Shown: positions 1-8,645, counted from the stretch's first letter. The stretch is 64,000 bases of DNA from Seonamhaeicola sp. ML3 (GCF_023273855.1 NZ_CP096884.1:2914001-2978000); one strand, 5' to 3'. The notes: generated by a model not told the origin, from the sequence alone. A program made the numbers and translations.

Positions 1-1295
1 CCCTGAGCAATAGCTCTTACATTTACATTGTTTTTACCCAAAGCACTAAACAGCTTACCACTAATGCCCTGGTGATTTTTCATATTGTCTCCAACCAAAG
101 CAACTATTGATAAATTGTTTTCAATAATTATTGGGTTTATTTTATGAAGCGCAATTTCGTTCTCAAACGTAGCATCAATGGCTTCTTTTGCAGCTTCAGC
201 ATCTTTAGCTTCGATTCCTAAGCAAATAGAATGTTCTGAAGAGGCTTGCGTAATTAAAATAATATTGATTTTCTCTTGCGATAACGTTTCGAATAAACGC
301 TTTGAAAACCCAGGAATACCAACCATACCGCTCCCTTCGAGCGTTAGCAATGAAATATTACCAATATTACTAATGCCCTTAACAGGTGTACTAGACTTTA
401 AAGCATCATTAGAAATTTTAGTCCCAGGCGCTTCTGGCTCCAAAGTATTCTTGATATAAATCGGAATTTCTAAATCTAAAACTGGCTGAACTGTAGGTGG
501 ATAAAGTACTTTTGCGCCAAAATGAGATAACTCCATGGCCTCTTGATACGAAATCTCCTGAATAGGATAAGCCTGTTTTACCATTTTGGGGTTAGTTGTA
601 AACATACCGCTTACATCGGTCCAAATTTCTAATTGATTCACTTTTAATGCGGCAGCCACAATTGCAGCAGTAAAATCTGAACCACCGCGTCCTAAAGTTG
701 TTTGTTCTCCAATAACAGATTTCGATACAAACCCCGGAAGAATTGTGATTTGTTGTGAAGCTGCACCAAAATAATCTTGAATATTTTTATTTGTGATACT
801 ATAATTAACTTCTGCTTTCGTGAAAACCGAATTGGTAACCACAAGTTCTTGAGAATTTTTACGTTCAGCAGAGAGACCTCTACTTTTCATAGTTTCGGCA
901 ATAATGAACGACGATAATAATTCACCGAAACTTACTAACTTATCAGATGTTTTAGGGGACAGTTCGTTAATCAAGAAAATACCGTTTAGCAAATTTTCTA
1001 GCTCCTCTAATTTTTCACTAACCACAGGGGCGATAGCAGACCCATCATCATCAGGATTTAATTCATAAATTATATCAAAGTGAATTTTAGCTATTTCTTC
1101 AAAAGTCTCTGTATAAGACTTGTCTTTGTTCTGTGCTTGTTTACCAGCTAAAAGTAACTTGTCGGTTATACCGCCAACTGCAGAAACCACACATATTACA
1201 GTATCACTTTTAGAATAATCTTCTAAAATATTTATAACGTTATTTATGTTTTTTGAAGAACCTACAGAAGTTCCTCCAAATTTTAAAACCTTCAT
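1..1295 (-). CDS. thrA: Bifunctional aspartokinase / homoserine dehydrogenase I, N-terminal part (cut by window edge)
   Basis: The protein begins MKVLKFGGTSVGSSKN, the KFGGTS motif of aspartate kinases, and about 431 codons remain open to the left edge. Visible are the amino acid kinase domain (about residues 1-285, with the GRGGSDFTA and FGAKVLYPPTVQP signatures) and ACT-type regulatory segments (about 310 onward). The sequence leaving the window (NVRAIAQG) is typical of the ThrA linker before homoserine dehydrogenase, so I infer the bifunctional form; that half is not visible. The enzyme phosphorylates aspartate, the committed step to Thr, Met and Lys. A threonine-rich leader peptide lies 82 bases upstream and suggests attenuation by charged tRNA-Thr. 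A monofunctional kinase is the alternative. Confidence 0.88.
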   Translation of the reverse strand, partial: MKVLKFGGTSVGSSKNINNVINILEDYSKSDTVICVVSAVGGITDKLLLAGKQAQNKDKSYTETFEEIAKIHFDIIYELNPDDDGSAIAPVVSEKLEELENLLNGIFLINELSPKTSDKLVSFGELLSSFIIAETMKSRGLSAERKNSQELVVTNSVFTKAEVNYSITNKNIQDYFGAASQQITILPGFVSKSVIGEQTTLGRGGSDFTAAIVAAALKVNQLEIWTDVSGMFTTNPKMVKQAYPIQEISYQEAMELSHFGAKVLYPPTVQPVLDLEIPIYIKNTLEPEAPGTKISNDALKSSTPVKGISNIGNISLLTLEGSGMVGIPGFSKRLFETLSQEKINIILITQASSEHSICLGIEAKDAEAAKEAIDATFENEIALHKINPIIIENNLSIVALVGDNMKNHQGISGKLFSALGKNNVNVRAIAQ

Positions 1296-1305
1296 TTTTT
1301 AATGA

Positions 1306-1378
1306 ATTGATAATTGAAAATATATTTTGAGTTGTGATTGATATAGAAACCACAAAAATAGCCTGAAGTATATATTAT
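1306..1378 (-). promoter_or_regulatory. Leader-to-thrA spacer with candidate attenuator hairpin
   Basis: In the thrA sense an 8-bp stem (arms TTGTGGTT and AATCACAA, one G-U pair, 8-base loop) lies at about 1331-1354. The end of the leader gene (TTTGGGGTTGT) can pair with ACAACTCAAA overlapping and following the right arm, which would give an alternative fold. There is no immediate U run, so a classical terminator is not established; control at translation or another terminator is possible. Confidence 0.35.
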
Positions 1379-1482
1379 TAACAACCCCAAAGGGTAGTCG
1401 TTGTAGTAGTACCAATGAAAGAAGTCGTTCCTTTAGAAAAAGAAGCGGAAACAAATCTTGTATTTTGGTCTAAATGGTTCAT
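1378..1482 (-). CDS. thrL: Threonine-rich leader peptide of the thr operon (34 aa)
   Basis: This is a 34-codon frame, ATG to TAA, just upstream of thrA on the same strand. Residues 24-34 read GTTTTTTLWGC; the six consecutive Thr codons are ACT ACT ACA ACG ACT ACC, and two more Thr (codons 19-20) and one at codon 8 precede them. Mixed synonymous codons argue against a simple nucleotide repeat. By analogy with enterobacterial thrL, ribosome stalling on these codons when tRNA-Thr is uncharged would raise thrA expression. A TACTTTTG -7 box lies 21 bases upstream. The leader is clear; its exact mechanism is not, because no strong terminator with a T run follows. Confidence 0.82.
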   Translation of the reverse strand: MNHLDQNTRFVSASFSKGTTSFIGTTTTTTLWGC

Positions 1483-1503
1483 AAAAGCTATGATAATGCA
1501 AGC

Positions 1504-1511
1504 CAAAAGTA
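1504..1511 (-). promoter_or_regulatory. -7 box for thr leader transcript
   Basis: TACTTTTG fits the Bacteroidetes consensus TAnnTTTG and ends 21 bases before the leader ATG, giving a leader RNA starting about 15 bases before it. No TTG is seen at -33. Confidence 0.45.
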
Positions 1512-1726
1512 TTACATTTAGCCTAATAAAAAAACTAAATTTAATTTTTTATAATATTCTTAAACAGAACTTCTTTTCTTTCAATAAAATCAATGTATTT
1601 TAACAAGAATTGGAAAATCAATAATCAAAAAAAATAATAAAAAGCGCCCTGCCTTTATGTTTTTAATGTAACAGGTAGTGACATGGTGAATTACATCTAA
1701 CCGATGAAAATAACTAATAAAAACAA

Positions 1727-3289
1727 ATGAAAATATTCTCTAAGGAGCAGGTTTACGAGGGAGATAGACTAACTGCAGAAAGACAACAAATTACATCTAC
1801 CGAATTAATGGAGCGTGCCGCAACCCAAATTTTCAATTGGATGCACATGCGTATGCAAGGTGCTCAAGTACCTGTGCATGTGTTCTGTGGTATAGGGAAT
1901 AATGGTGGTGACGGACTCGTTTTAGCCAGGCATTTAATAACTCACGGCTATAATGTGAAAACCTATATCGTAAACTATAGTGACAAACGATCAAAGGATT
2001 TTCTAATTAATTACGACCGTATTAAATCGGTAACCAAATCTTGGCCTCAAATGATGACTTGTGAGGCCGATTTCCCAGAAATTCATCCAGATGACATTAT
2101 TGTTGATGCTATTTTTGGAATAGGCTTAAACAGGCCGGTAGTAGATTGGGTGAAAAAACTTTTTATGCATTTCAGATCAACAAAGGCTTTTACATTATCT
2201 GTCGATATTCCTTCCGGTTTACAAACTGATCAAGTACCAGAAAATGAAAACGATGTTGTATGGGCTGGTTATACACTAAGCTTCGCTTCACCAAAATTAA
2301 TATTCTTTTTACCAGAAACGGCAAAGTATACGGTGCAATGGGAGGTATTGGATATTGGTCTAGACCCAGAGTTCTTGCATACAACCCAGACCGATGTTGA
2401 ACTTATTGGTAAATATGAAGTCTTACCTATTTATGTCCCCAGAGATAAATTTTCACATAAAGGGCAATTTGGACATAGTTTAATAATTGGAGGGAGTTAC
2501 GGAAAGATTGGAGCAGTGACTTTAACGAGTAAAGCGGCTTTGTCTGCAGGCGCAGGATTGGTTTCTGTATTCACACCAAAATGTGGATATAATGTTATAC
2601 AATCGGCTTTTCCAGAAGCTATGGTATTCACGGATGAAAACGAAAAACTGGTTACATATATCAATTTTGATATTGAACCAACCGTTGTAGGCGTTGGAGT
2701 AGGCCTTGGTACAGATGTTAAAACCATAAGTGCTTTTGAAGCTTTTCTAAAGCAAAATAAATCCCCTCTTGTTATTGATGCCGATGGTATAAATATATTA
2801 TCTAAAAAGAAAGCTCTGTTGAAGCTATTGCCCGAAAACACAGTGCTTACACCGCACCCTAAAGAACTTGAACGACTTATTGGTACTTGGAAAAATGATT
2901 TTGACAAGCTGGATAAGGTAAAAGCCTTATCAAAAAAGCACAAGGTTGTTGTTGTTATTAAAGGCGCCAATAGCATAACGGTTTTAGAAGATAAATTATA
3001 CGTTAATACTACAGGCAACCCTGGATTGTCTACAGCAGGAAGTGGGGACGTTCTTACAGGGATTATTACAGGTCTAATATCGCAAGGCTACAATCCTTTA
3101 GTAGCCTCAATTTACGGGGTTTACTTACATGGAAAATCGGCAGATATAGCTGTTGAAGATTTTGGCTACCAAAGTTTAATTGCCAGCCATATTATTGAAT
3201 ATTTGGGTGAAGCATTTCTGGATATGTTTAAGCAACCTGAACAGCAACAGCCATCTGATGAAAATGGCAATGATAAAGAACAGCAGTAG
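1727..3289 (+). CDS. nnr: Bifunctional NAD(P)H-hydrate epimerase / ADP-dependent NAD(P)H-hydrate dehydratase
   Basis: The 520-residue protein has both repair domains of the YjeF family. The N-terminal epimerase domain (about 1-215) carries FCGIGNNGGDGLVLARHL; the C-terminal ribokinase-like dehydratase domain (about 230-500) carries GGSYGKIGA, LTPHPKELERL, VVIKGANS and the catalytic NPGLSTAGSGDVLTG motif. Together they repair hydrated NADH and NADPH in the cytoplasm. Length matches E. coli YjeF/Nnr. A Gln/Asp-rich tail (PEQQQPSDENGNDKEQQ) follows the last domain. The gene stands alone, divergent from the thr leader and convergent with the TlpA-like gene, with a shared terminator between. Confidence 0.95.
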   Translation: MKIFSKEQVYEGDRLTAERQQITSTELMERAATQIFNWMHMRMQGAQVPVHVFCGIGNNGGDGLVLARHLITHGYNVKTYIVNYSDKRSKDFLINYDRIKSVTKSWPQMMTCEADFPEIHPDDIIVDAIFGIGLNRPVVDWVKKLFMHFRSTKAFTLSVDIPSGLQTDQVPENENDVVWAGYTLSFASPKLIFFLPETAKYTVQWEVLDIGLDPEFLHTTQTDVELIGKYEVLPIYVPRDKFSHKGQFGHSLIIGGSYGKIGAVTLTSKAALSAGAGLVSVFTPKCGYNVIQSAFPEAMVFTDENEKLVTYINFDIEPTVVGVGVGLGTDVKTISAFEAFLKQNKSPLVIDADGINILSKKKALLKLLPENTVLTPHPKELERLIGTWKNDFDKLDKVKALSKKHKVVVVIKGANSITVLEDKLYVNTTGNPGLSTAGSGDVLTGIITGLISQGYNPLVASIYGVYLHGKSADIAVEDFGYQSLIASHIIEYLGEAFLDMFKQPEQQQPSDENGNDKEQQ

Positions 3290-3332
3290 TTATGCTCTCA
3301 CTCTGAATTTGTATCAGCACGACATGAATAAT

Positions 3333-3374
3333 ACAAAAAAATCCTCTTGAAAAAGAGGCTTTAGTGTTTTTTTG
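3333..3374. terminator. Bidirectional terminator between nnr and the TlpA-like gene
   Basis: CCTCTT and AAGAGG form a 6-bp stem at 3343-3358 with a 4-base loop. T runs lie on both sides (seven A on the left read as T on the minus strand, TGTTTTTTT on the right), as expected for convergent genes. Confidence 0.7.
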
Positions 3375-3383
3375 AATCGTTTC

Positions 3384-4439
3384 TTAGATTTCTAATGTGT
3401 CAAATAAGCTAATTAGCTTAGGACTCGACGGTCTTGGTGCATTGGCGTCTACTATATTGCCATCAGGGTCAATTAGAATGAATCTTGGTATTCCCATGAT
3501 CTTGTATCCTTGAACAAAGTCAGACTTCCATGCTTTATCCGCAAGTAACTGAATGCCTCCCATATCTTTTTCAGCAATCATTTTTTTCCAACCTTCTACG
3601 GCGGCAGATTTTCTCTCTTCTGGTGTAGCGCCTTTAAAACCTCTACCTTCGTCTACAGAAATACTAACAAAGGCTATGTTCTTTCCGTCATATTTATCTT
3701 CAACTTCTTTTAAGAAAGGAATTTCCCTTTTACATGGACCACACCAAGTTGCCCAAACATCTATATAAACGTATTTACCCTTTAAATCGCTAAGGGAGGT
3801 GGTACCGCCATTATAGTTCTTGTAATTAGTAAAAGAGGGGGATGGTTTTCCTATTAAATCATCGTATTGGCTAGACTTAGCTTTTTGCTGACGATATACA
3901 CCTAGGAGTCCTTCTTGCATTTGAGCTAAACTATTTCGTTCATTTACTGCGACTGTAGAATCTATATTTTTATAACTATCCAATAAATCCGTAAAGGTTT
4001 TTTGCAAGTTAGCAACTTTAGTCTTGAATGCTTCTTCTTCTAACTCTAAGAGGTTTGGGGTAAATTCTTTTTCTTGAACTAAGCTCTTTTTTGCTAAATA
4101 GTTACTGGTTTCTGCGCCTTTGCCTGTGTAAACGATAGTTTCATCAAATGCTTTTGTATCTAGGGTTAAGTTAATATCTACATCATTTTCTAAAAATAAA
4201 AATGTAGATTCTTTTCCGTCGAATAAGTTATATACGCCCGGCTCTACCTTTAGGGTATCGCTGAAGCTTCCGTCTTGATTTACTTTTAGGGTTTTAGAAA
4301 AGCCGTTATATGATCTTATAATTAAAGAATCGCTATTTCTGTTAGTTATTTTCCCAGAAAGAGTGGCGTAATCTTTAGGATCTGTTTGGCAACTCATTAC
4401 TATTATTGCCAGAAGTGCTATTAATAATTTTTTTTCCAT
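3384..4439 (-). CDS. TlpA-like thioredoxin-fold lipoprotein
   Basis: A 351-residue lipoprotein: a signal peptide ends in the lipobox VMSC with Cys17. Residues about 25-115 look like the DUF4369-type beta domain common ahead of Bacteroidetes TlpA proteins, followed by a helical linker (about 120-190) and an AhpC/TSA thioredoxin fold. The redox motif WCGPCKREIPF (Cys233, Cys236) and the cis-Pro segment GIPRFILIDPDG are intact. It probably reduces or isomerises periplasmic disulfides or supports cytochrome maturation. It is transcribed alone from a TACTTTTG box; the substrate is unknown. Confidence 0.88.
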   Translation of the reverse strand: MEKKLLIALLAIIVMSCQTDPKDYATLSGKITNRNSDSLIIRSYNGFSKTLKVNQDGSFSDTLKVEPGVYNLFDGKESTFLFLENDVDINLTLDTKAFDETIVYTGKGAETSNYLAKKSLVQEKEFTPNLLELEEEAFKTKVANLQKTFTDLLDSYKNIDSTVAVNERNSLAQMQEGLLGVYRQQKAKSSQYDDLIGKPSPSFTNYKNYNGGTTSLSDLKGKYVYIDVWATWCGPCKREIPFLKEVEDKYDGKNIAFVSISVDEGRGFKGATPEERKSAAVEGWKKMIAEKDMGGIQLLADKAWKSDFVQGYKIMGIPRFILIDPDGNIVDANAPRPSSPKLISLFDTLEI

Positions 4440-4459
4440 TACAAGTTATTATTGTCTGC

Positions 4460-4467
4460 CAAAAGTA
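4460..4467 (-). promoter_or_regulatory. -7 box of the TlpA-like gene
   Basis: TACTTTTG on the minus strand fits TAnnTTTG and ends 20 bases before the ATG. No -33 TTG is visible. Confidence 0.45.
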
Positions 4468-4543
4468 AGCATTTGAGGAACTTTTGAAATAACATTTTCA
4501 TTATTATTAACATTTACATGATTGCGTTTTATACAATAGCGTT

Positions 4544-5398
4544 TTAGAAATTATAAATAACCCTATTGTAATCTACTGTCTCTGGTATAATTTTAAGATT
4601 GAATAGTTCTTTTTGAATTTTGGAAATTGTTTTGTTACTAATGACATCCTGAGACCATTCCGTTAAGCTTAACCATTCTTGAACATCTGCCAGTTGTTGC
4701 TCGTATCTGTTGGCTATGGTCTTGTCTATACTAGGGATATGTTTGAAATCTACTGAAGTAGTGTTGATTATTTCCAAAATGGTTTCCAGAGTTTCTTTTT
4801 CCGAAGTAATAAACTCTTCCCTTACGGCAATTACAAAGCAAGGCCATGGTGTTGGGCAGTTATTTATGCTTCTGAACACACCGCTATCAACCAAAGGTTT
4901 TGTAGTAAACTTTTCCCAAAGGAAATAATCTGCAGTTCCATTGGTTAGTGCTTCTACAGCACCATTTAAGTTTTTGATAACACTGAATTCTAAATCGTTT
5001 TCTAAATTCCAATTATTGTTTTCGGCGTTTATGTATGCCATCAAATGCGAACCAGAACCATATCTGCTTATGGCGGCTTTTGTGCCTTTTAGGTCTTCAA
5101 TAGTTTTGTAACTGGATTGATCCCCTACATGAATACCCCAAATTAAAGGGGATTCAACATAAGTCTGCACTATTTTACTGGGGTTTCCAGCAATAATATC
5201 TTTAATTATACCTTCTGTTAAAATAATAGCAATATCAATGTCTTTATCTCGAAGCGCTTTACACATGGCGCCCGTTCCTCCGTGGTAATCGCTCCATTTT
5301 AAATCAATACCTTGACTTTCAAATTCTTCATTCTCAATCGCTAAATGCCAGGGCAGATTAAAATGCTCTGGAACGCCTCCAATGTTTACTTCCTTCAA
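4544..5398 (-). CDS. Cytosolic periplasmic-binding-protein-fold protein, ligand unknown
   Basis: The 284-residue protein resembles NMT1/SsuA-type substrate-binding proteins (MKEVNIGGVPEHFNLPWHLA; GGTGAMCKALRDKDIDIAI; YKTIEDLKGTKAAISRYGSGSH), but the binding-protein fold begins at residue 1 with no signal peptide or lipobox, and no ABC permease or ATPase is nearby. It may belong to the Ca3427-like group known from fungi and bacteria; this is from memory. The start is TTG, two bases after the stop of the upstream nucleoside phosphorylase, with no ATG near, so translation is probably coupled. Together this suggests an intracellular small-molecule binder or enzyme linked to nucleoside or nucleobase chemistry (inference). 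Confidence 0.7.
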   Translation of the reverse strand: MKEVNIGGVPEHFNLPWHLAIENEEFESQGIDLKWSDYHGGTGAMCKALRDKDIDIAIILTEGIIKDIIAGNPSKIVQTYVESPLIWGIHVGDQSSYKTIEDLKGTKAAISRYGSGSHLMAYINAENNNWNLENDLEFSVIKNLNGAVEALTNGTADYFLWEKFTTKPLVDSGVFRSINNCPTPWPCFVIAVREEFITSEKETLETILEIINTTSVDFKHIPSIDKTIANRYEQQLADVQEWLSLTEWSQDVISNKTISKIQKELFNLKIIPETVDYNRVIYNF

Positions 5399-5399
5399 C

Positions 5400-6269
5400 T
5401 TATTCTGAAATTTTATTTAGTGTATATTTTATTAGATTTTCTACTGTTTGCCCTGGTTTTAAACTGAAGTTTCCAGTAGCTCTATTTGCAATAATGGCAT
5501 TTAATGAAACAGCATGATGACCTAACAGTTTACAAAGTCCATAAATGGCTGAAGTTTCCATTTCTAGATTAGTAACCCTAATGCCGTTAAAAACAAAAGC
5601 ATCCATTTTTTCATTTAAACTGGAATCTTGTACGGGTAGTCTCAACACCCTTCCTTGGGGACCATAAAAGCCGCCGGCAGTGGCGGTCATACCTTTAAAG
5701 ATGTTTGGGCCATCAAACTTTTGCTGCAATTCAAAACTGTTTTTAACAATAATAGGGTAGGCTTTGTTAGTACTCCACTCTGTTTGTTTTACAAATGCCT
5801 GTTCTATTTCTGGGTTTTTTATAGTGTCTATTTGGTAGAAATGTAACATACCGTTTAAATCGAGACCATATTCACTCAGGACAAAAGAATCTACGGGAAC
5901 ATCGCTTTGAAGCGAACCTGATGTGCCAACTCTAACAATATTAAGGGCAGTGGTTGTTTCTTTCGGTTTTCTTGTGGATAAATCTATGTTTACAAGGGCG
6001 TCTAGTTCATTAAGAACGATATCAATATTATCTGGCCCTATACCAGTAGAAATCACTGTCAATCTCTTGCCTTTGTAATGCCCTGTATGTGTTTTAAATT
6101 CACGCTTTTGCGTTTTAAACTCAATGGTATCGAAATGCTTAGAAACTTTATCAACCCTATCCTGGTCACCAACAAAAATAATGGTATCGGCAATATTCTC
6201 GGGTTTTAGGTTAAGATGATAAACACTACCATTAGGATTTAAAATTAATTCAGATTCTTTAATGGGCAT
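5400..6269 (-). CDS. Nucleoside phosphorylase (purine/uridine phosphorylase family)
   Basis: A 289-residue PNP/UDP-family enzyme: IIFVGDQDRVDKVSKHFD, the phosphate loop region STGIGPDNIDIVLNEL, RVGTSGSLQSDVPVDSFV, and VTNLEMETSAIYGL with the Met-Glu pair that binds ribose. It splits nucleosides with phosphate to base and ribose 1-phosphate in the cytosol; base preference cannot be read here. I start at the ATG (MPIKESEL) and not at the TTG two codons upstream. It overlaps the end of the DUF1835 gene by 11 bases and is followed at once by the binding-protein-fold gene, so the four genes look like one operon. Confidence 0.88.
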   Translation of the reverse strand: MPIKESELILNPNGSVYHLNLKPENIADTIIFVGDQDRVDKVSKHFDTIEFKTQKREFKTHTGHYKGKRLTVISTGIGPDNIDIVLNELDALVNIDLSTRKPKETTTALNIVRVGTSGSLQSDVPVDSFVLSEYGLDLNGMLHFYQIDTIKNPEIEQAFVKQTEWSTNKAYPIIVKNSFELQQKFDGPNIFKGMTATAGGFYGPQGRVLRLPVQDSSLNEKMDAFVFNGIRVTNLEMETSAIYGLCKLLGHHAVSLNAIIANRATGNFSLKPGQTVENLIKYTLNKISE

Positions 6270-7200
6270 TTGCAATAGTTTTTACGAGCTTATTTTCTTT
6301 TTTACTGAATTGAAAGTCACATTTTTTAACGCCACCAAATACAGAGGCATCATTTATTTCTTTAGTAAAATTATGCTGCCCCAATAAGGCCTCATGTCCC
6401 TTCCTGTTAAGTTTAATGCCATTTTCATCTTCTGAATAGAAAATAGACAATTGGTTGATAATCCTGCCTAACTGCATGTCGCCAAACCCATAGAAACCTT
6501 GATAGTTTAAAGCATAGCCCAAGAGATGGTGTTTAGATTTGATGGTGTTCTTATCTAAGATTTCCAAAATGTTGTTTTCTATGGTGCTTAAGCCACTTTT
6601 ACTGTCAGGAAATCGCTTTAAATGCGCTTTCAGGCAGTTGCTCATATAATCAAAAGAGGAGCTTTTAACAATGAATGGCTTAAATAGGTTGTGGTCTTTT
6701 CCGTTGTAAATTTGCCAGAGGCTTTCGGCATGTTCTATATCTTCTTCCTTTAGAAGCACTCTATTGGTGTAGTGGGCTGTGAGTTGATCGGAACTTAATT
6801 CGGAAAGCCCCTTGAGGTTTTTGCTTCTTGCTATGCGTCCACTACACACCAAAGAAATGGGGAGTTTTATTTTCTTTTGTCTTAACAGGCTTATAACGGC
6901 AATGAGGTTGATATGACAAAACAAGTCGTATTCAAACCAAAGTACAATTTCAGAATAATCGTCAACATGGTCTAGTCTCGAAATTTCTGCTTTAAAGGCA
7001 TCGATATCCAAATAAACATTATAAGTTTTTGAGAAAAAATTTGCTCTGGCTTTAAAGAAATCATCCGATTGAATATCAACTCTGGTAGGGCCTTCACATA
7101 GCATTTCGTGCCAAGTAATAAGATCACCTTTGTAACCAGACTCGCTAAGGTAATTGGTTAAAGCCCCGCCGTTTGTAATATGCAATTGTTTATTCCCCAT
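6259..7200 (-). CDS. DUF1835-domain protein
   Basis: 313 residues. The N-terminal half (LHITNGGALTNYLSESGYKGDLITWHEMLCEGP, then EIVLWFEYDLFCHINLIAVI) matches the DUF1835 pattern, a Bacteroidetes/Firmicutes domain of unknown function, with a C-terminal DUF3658-like helical part. The early His, the Glu-Gly-Pro motif and FEYDLFC look like a conserved polar core, hinting at an enzyme. It lies between a SUI1-like factor (3-base gap) and a nucleoside phosphorylase (11-base overlap). No function is assigned. Confidence 0.75.
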   Translation of the reverse strand: MGNKQLHITNGGALTNYLSESGYKGDLITWHEMLCEGPTRVDIQSDDFFKARANFFSKTYNVYLDIDAFKAEISRLDHVDDYSEIVLWFEYDLFCHINLIAVISLLRQKKIKLPISLVCSGRIARSKNLKGLSELSSDQLTAHYTNRVLLKEEDIEHAESLWQIYNGKDHNLFKPFIVKSSSFDYMSNCLKAHLKRFPDSKSGLSTIENNILEILDKNTIKSKHHLLGYALNYQGFYGFGDMQLGRIINQLSIFYSEDENGIKLNRKGHEALLGQHNFTKEINDASVFGGVKKCDFQFSKKENKLVKTIANAH

Positions 7201-7203
7201 ATA

Positions 7204-7539
7204 TTAACCGCCTACACGTTTTACTTTAAAGCCCTTGTCTTTAAGGATATTCATGATTTTATCTCTATAGTCACCCTGAATAATTATTTTGTCGCCTTTA
7301 AAACTGCCACCTACACTTAGTTTTGTTTTTAGTTCTTTGGCTAATTGTTTAAAGTCTTCGGTAGCCCCAGTGTAACCCTCAAGAATTGTTATTGGTTTAC
7401 CTTTACGTTTCTCGTATTTGCAAATAATGGGGTCATCTTGAATCCATAGTCCATCAGTATTGTCTTCTTGAGCTTCAGCAGAAGCATTTTCAGAAACATG
7501 GTCTGGAAATAAGTTTTTTAATTGATCTTGTAAATCCAT
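7204..7539 (-). CDS. SUI1/YciH-family translation initiation factor
   Basis: 112 residues from the ATG at 7539. A variable acidic N-terminus is followed by the SUI1 fold (about 45-112): KRKGKPITILEGYTGATEDFKQLAKELKTKLSVGGSFKGDKIIIQGDYRDKI, the full eIF1/YciH signature. It probably acts on start codon selection at the 30S subunit, though bacterial roles are poorly known. A 13-codon upstream extension is open but runs through the palindromic repeat TCTCCCCTTAGGGGAGA, so I reject that longer start. First gene of a four-gene set running left to 4544. Confidence 0.85.
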   Translation of the reverse strand: MDLQDQLKNLFPDHVSENASAEAQEDNTDGLWIQDDPIICKYEKRKGKPITILEGYTGATEDFKQLAKELKTKLSVGGSFKGDKIIIQGDYRDKIMNILKDKGFKVKRVGG

Positions 7540-7554
7540 TTTCGTCCCTCTTAA

Positions 7555-7571
7555 TCTCCCCTTAGGGGAGA
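7555..7571. repeat. Palindrome TCTCCCC-TTA-GGGGAGA
   Basis: A 7-bp perfect inverted repeat with a 3-base centre, in the 5' untranslated region of the SUI1-like gene. It resembles short GC-rich palindromes scattered in Bacteroidetes genomes. Confidence 0.5.
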
Positions 7572-7664
7572 AACTCAAACAGGGTGATTTGAGTTATTGT
7601 TTACAAATTAATTTAGTCATTAGTCCAGGTTTCTTCCTTTTTGGGAAAGTAAAGGATTGGAATT

Positions 7665-8615
7665 CTATTTTTTAATTAATCCCAGTTCGATTAAACGTTC
7701 ATTCAAAAATTCCCCAGCAGTAATGTCTTCAAATTGTTTTGGGTTGTTTTCGTCCACACAACCCTCGAGGACATCTAATTTCATGTCGCTTATGGGATGC
7801 ATAAAGAAAGGAATAGAAAACCTGGAAGTCCCCCAGAGTTCTTTTGGTGGATTCACAACACGATGAATCGTAGACTTTAATTTATTGTTGGAATGTCTAG
7901 ATAGCATATCCCCAACATTTATCATTAATTCATCGGGTTGAGCTATGGCATCTAGCCATTCACCTTCATGGTTTTGTACTTGCAGCCCTTTTCCTTGCGC
8001 GCCCATTAATAAGGTAATTAAATTAATATCGCCGTGAGCTGCAGCTCTTACAGCTTCTTTAGGTTCTTCTTTTATTGGCGGATAGTGAATAGGTCTTAAA
8101 ATGGAATTACCATTGTGTATGTAAGCATCAAAATAAGTTTCTTCCAAACCAAGATATATTGCAAGTGCTCGCAACACATATTTTGCAGTTTTTTCAAGCA
8201 TTTGGTAGGTTTCCTTGCCTACAGTATTAAATTCCGGAAGCTCTTCTACAATAACATTATCTGGGTATTCTGCCTTTAGAGTTTCGTTGTCTTCAACATA
8301 TTGACCAAAGTGCCAAAACTCTTTTAAATCACCTTCTTTTTTACCTTTAGCACTTTCTTTTCCAAACGAGACGTAACCGCGCTGACCACCAATGCCAGGA
8401 ATTTCATATTTCTGCTTGGTTTCAAGTGGTAGGTTGAAAAAGTTTTTTACCTCATTATAAAGCCTTTCCACCAAATCATCGTCTAAAAAATGCCCTTTTA
8501 AAGCAACAAAGCCAATATCTTCGTAGGCTTTACCTATAGCATCAACAAAACGTTGTTTTCGGTCCGGGTCATTAGCTAAAAAATCCTTTAGATTAACACT
8601 TGGTATGGTTTTCAT
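7665..8615 (-). CDS. 2-oxoglutarate/Fe(II)-dependent oxygenase, isopenicillin N synthase-like
   Basis: 316 residues with the plant-type N-terminal DIOX_N segment (IPSVNLKDFL, AYEDIGFVALKGHF) and a jelly-roll core. The iron triad is complete: His194 and Asp196 in AAAHGDINLITLL, and His251 in STIHRVVNPP. The 2-oxoglutarate-binding pair Arg265 and Ser267 (RFSIPFF) is also present. It hydroxylates or desaturates an unknown small molecule in the cytosol. Single gene with its own TACTTTTG box, divergent from the E1 dehydrogenase gene. Confidence 0.88.
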   Translation of the reverse strand: MKTIPSVNLKDFLANDPDRKQRFVDAIGKAYEDIGFVALKGHFLDDDLVERLYNEVKNFFNLPLETKQKYEIPGIGGQRGYVSFGKESAKGKKEGDLKEFWHFGQYVEDNETLKAEYPDNVIVEELPEFNTVGKETYQMLEKTAKYVLRALAIYLGLEETYFDAYIHNGNSILRPIHYPPIKEEPKEAVRAAAHGDINLITLLMGAQGKGLQVQNHEGEWLDAIAQPDELMINVGDMLSRHSNNKLKSTIHRVVNPPKELWGTSRFSIPFFMHPISDMKLDVLEGCVDENNPKQFEDITAGEFLNERLIELGLIKK

Positions 8616-8645
8616 TGTAGAAGTTTTTTGTTAGTCGCACTATTA

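Noticed and set aside
1306-1378. Classical Rho-independent terminator for the thr leader
   Set aside because: Only an 8-bp stem without U run was found, so I report it as weak and not as a terminator.
1415-1603. Plus-strand frame of 62 codons opposite the thr leader
   Set aside because: It is the reverse of the leader and AT-rich spacer; no protein-like composition, and the minus strand leader with a Thr run explains the region.
2497-3018. Long minus-strand frame inside nnr
   Set aside because: Shadow of the nnr frame, which has full conserved motifs.
7540-7578. Upstream extension of the SUI1-like gene
   Set aside because: It reads through the short palindrome; the ATG at 7539 fits the family.
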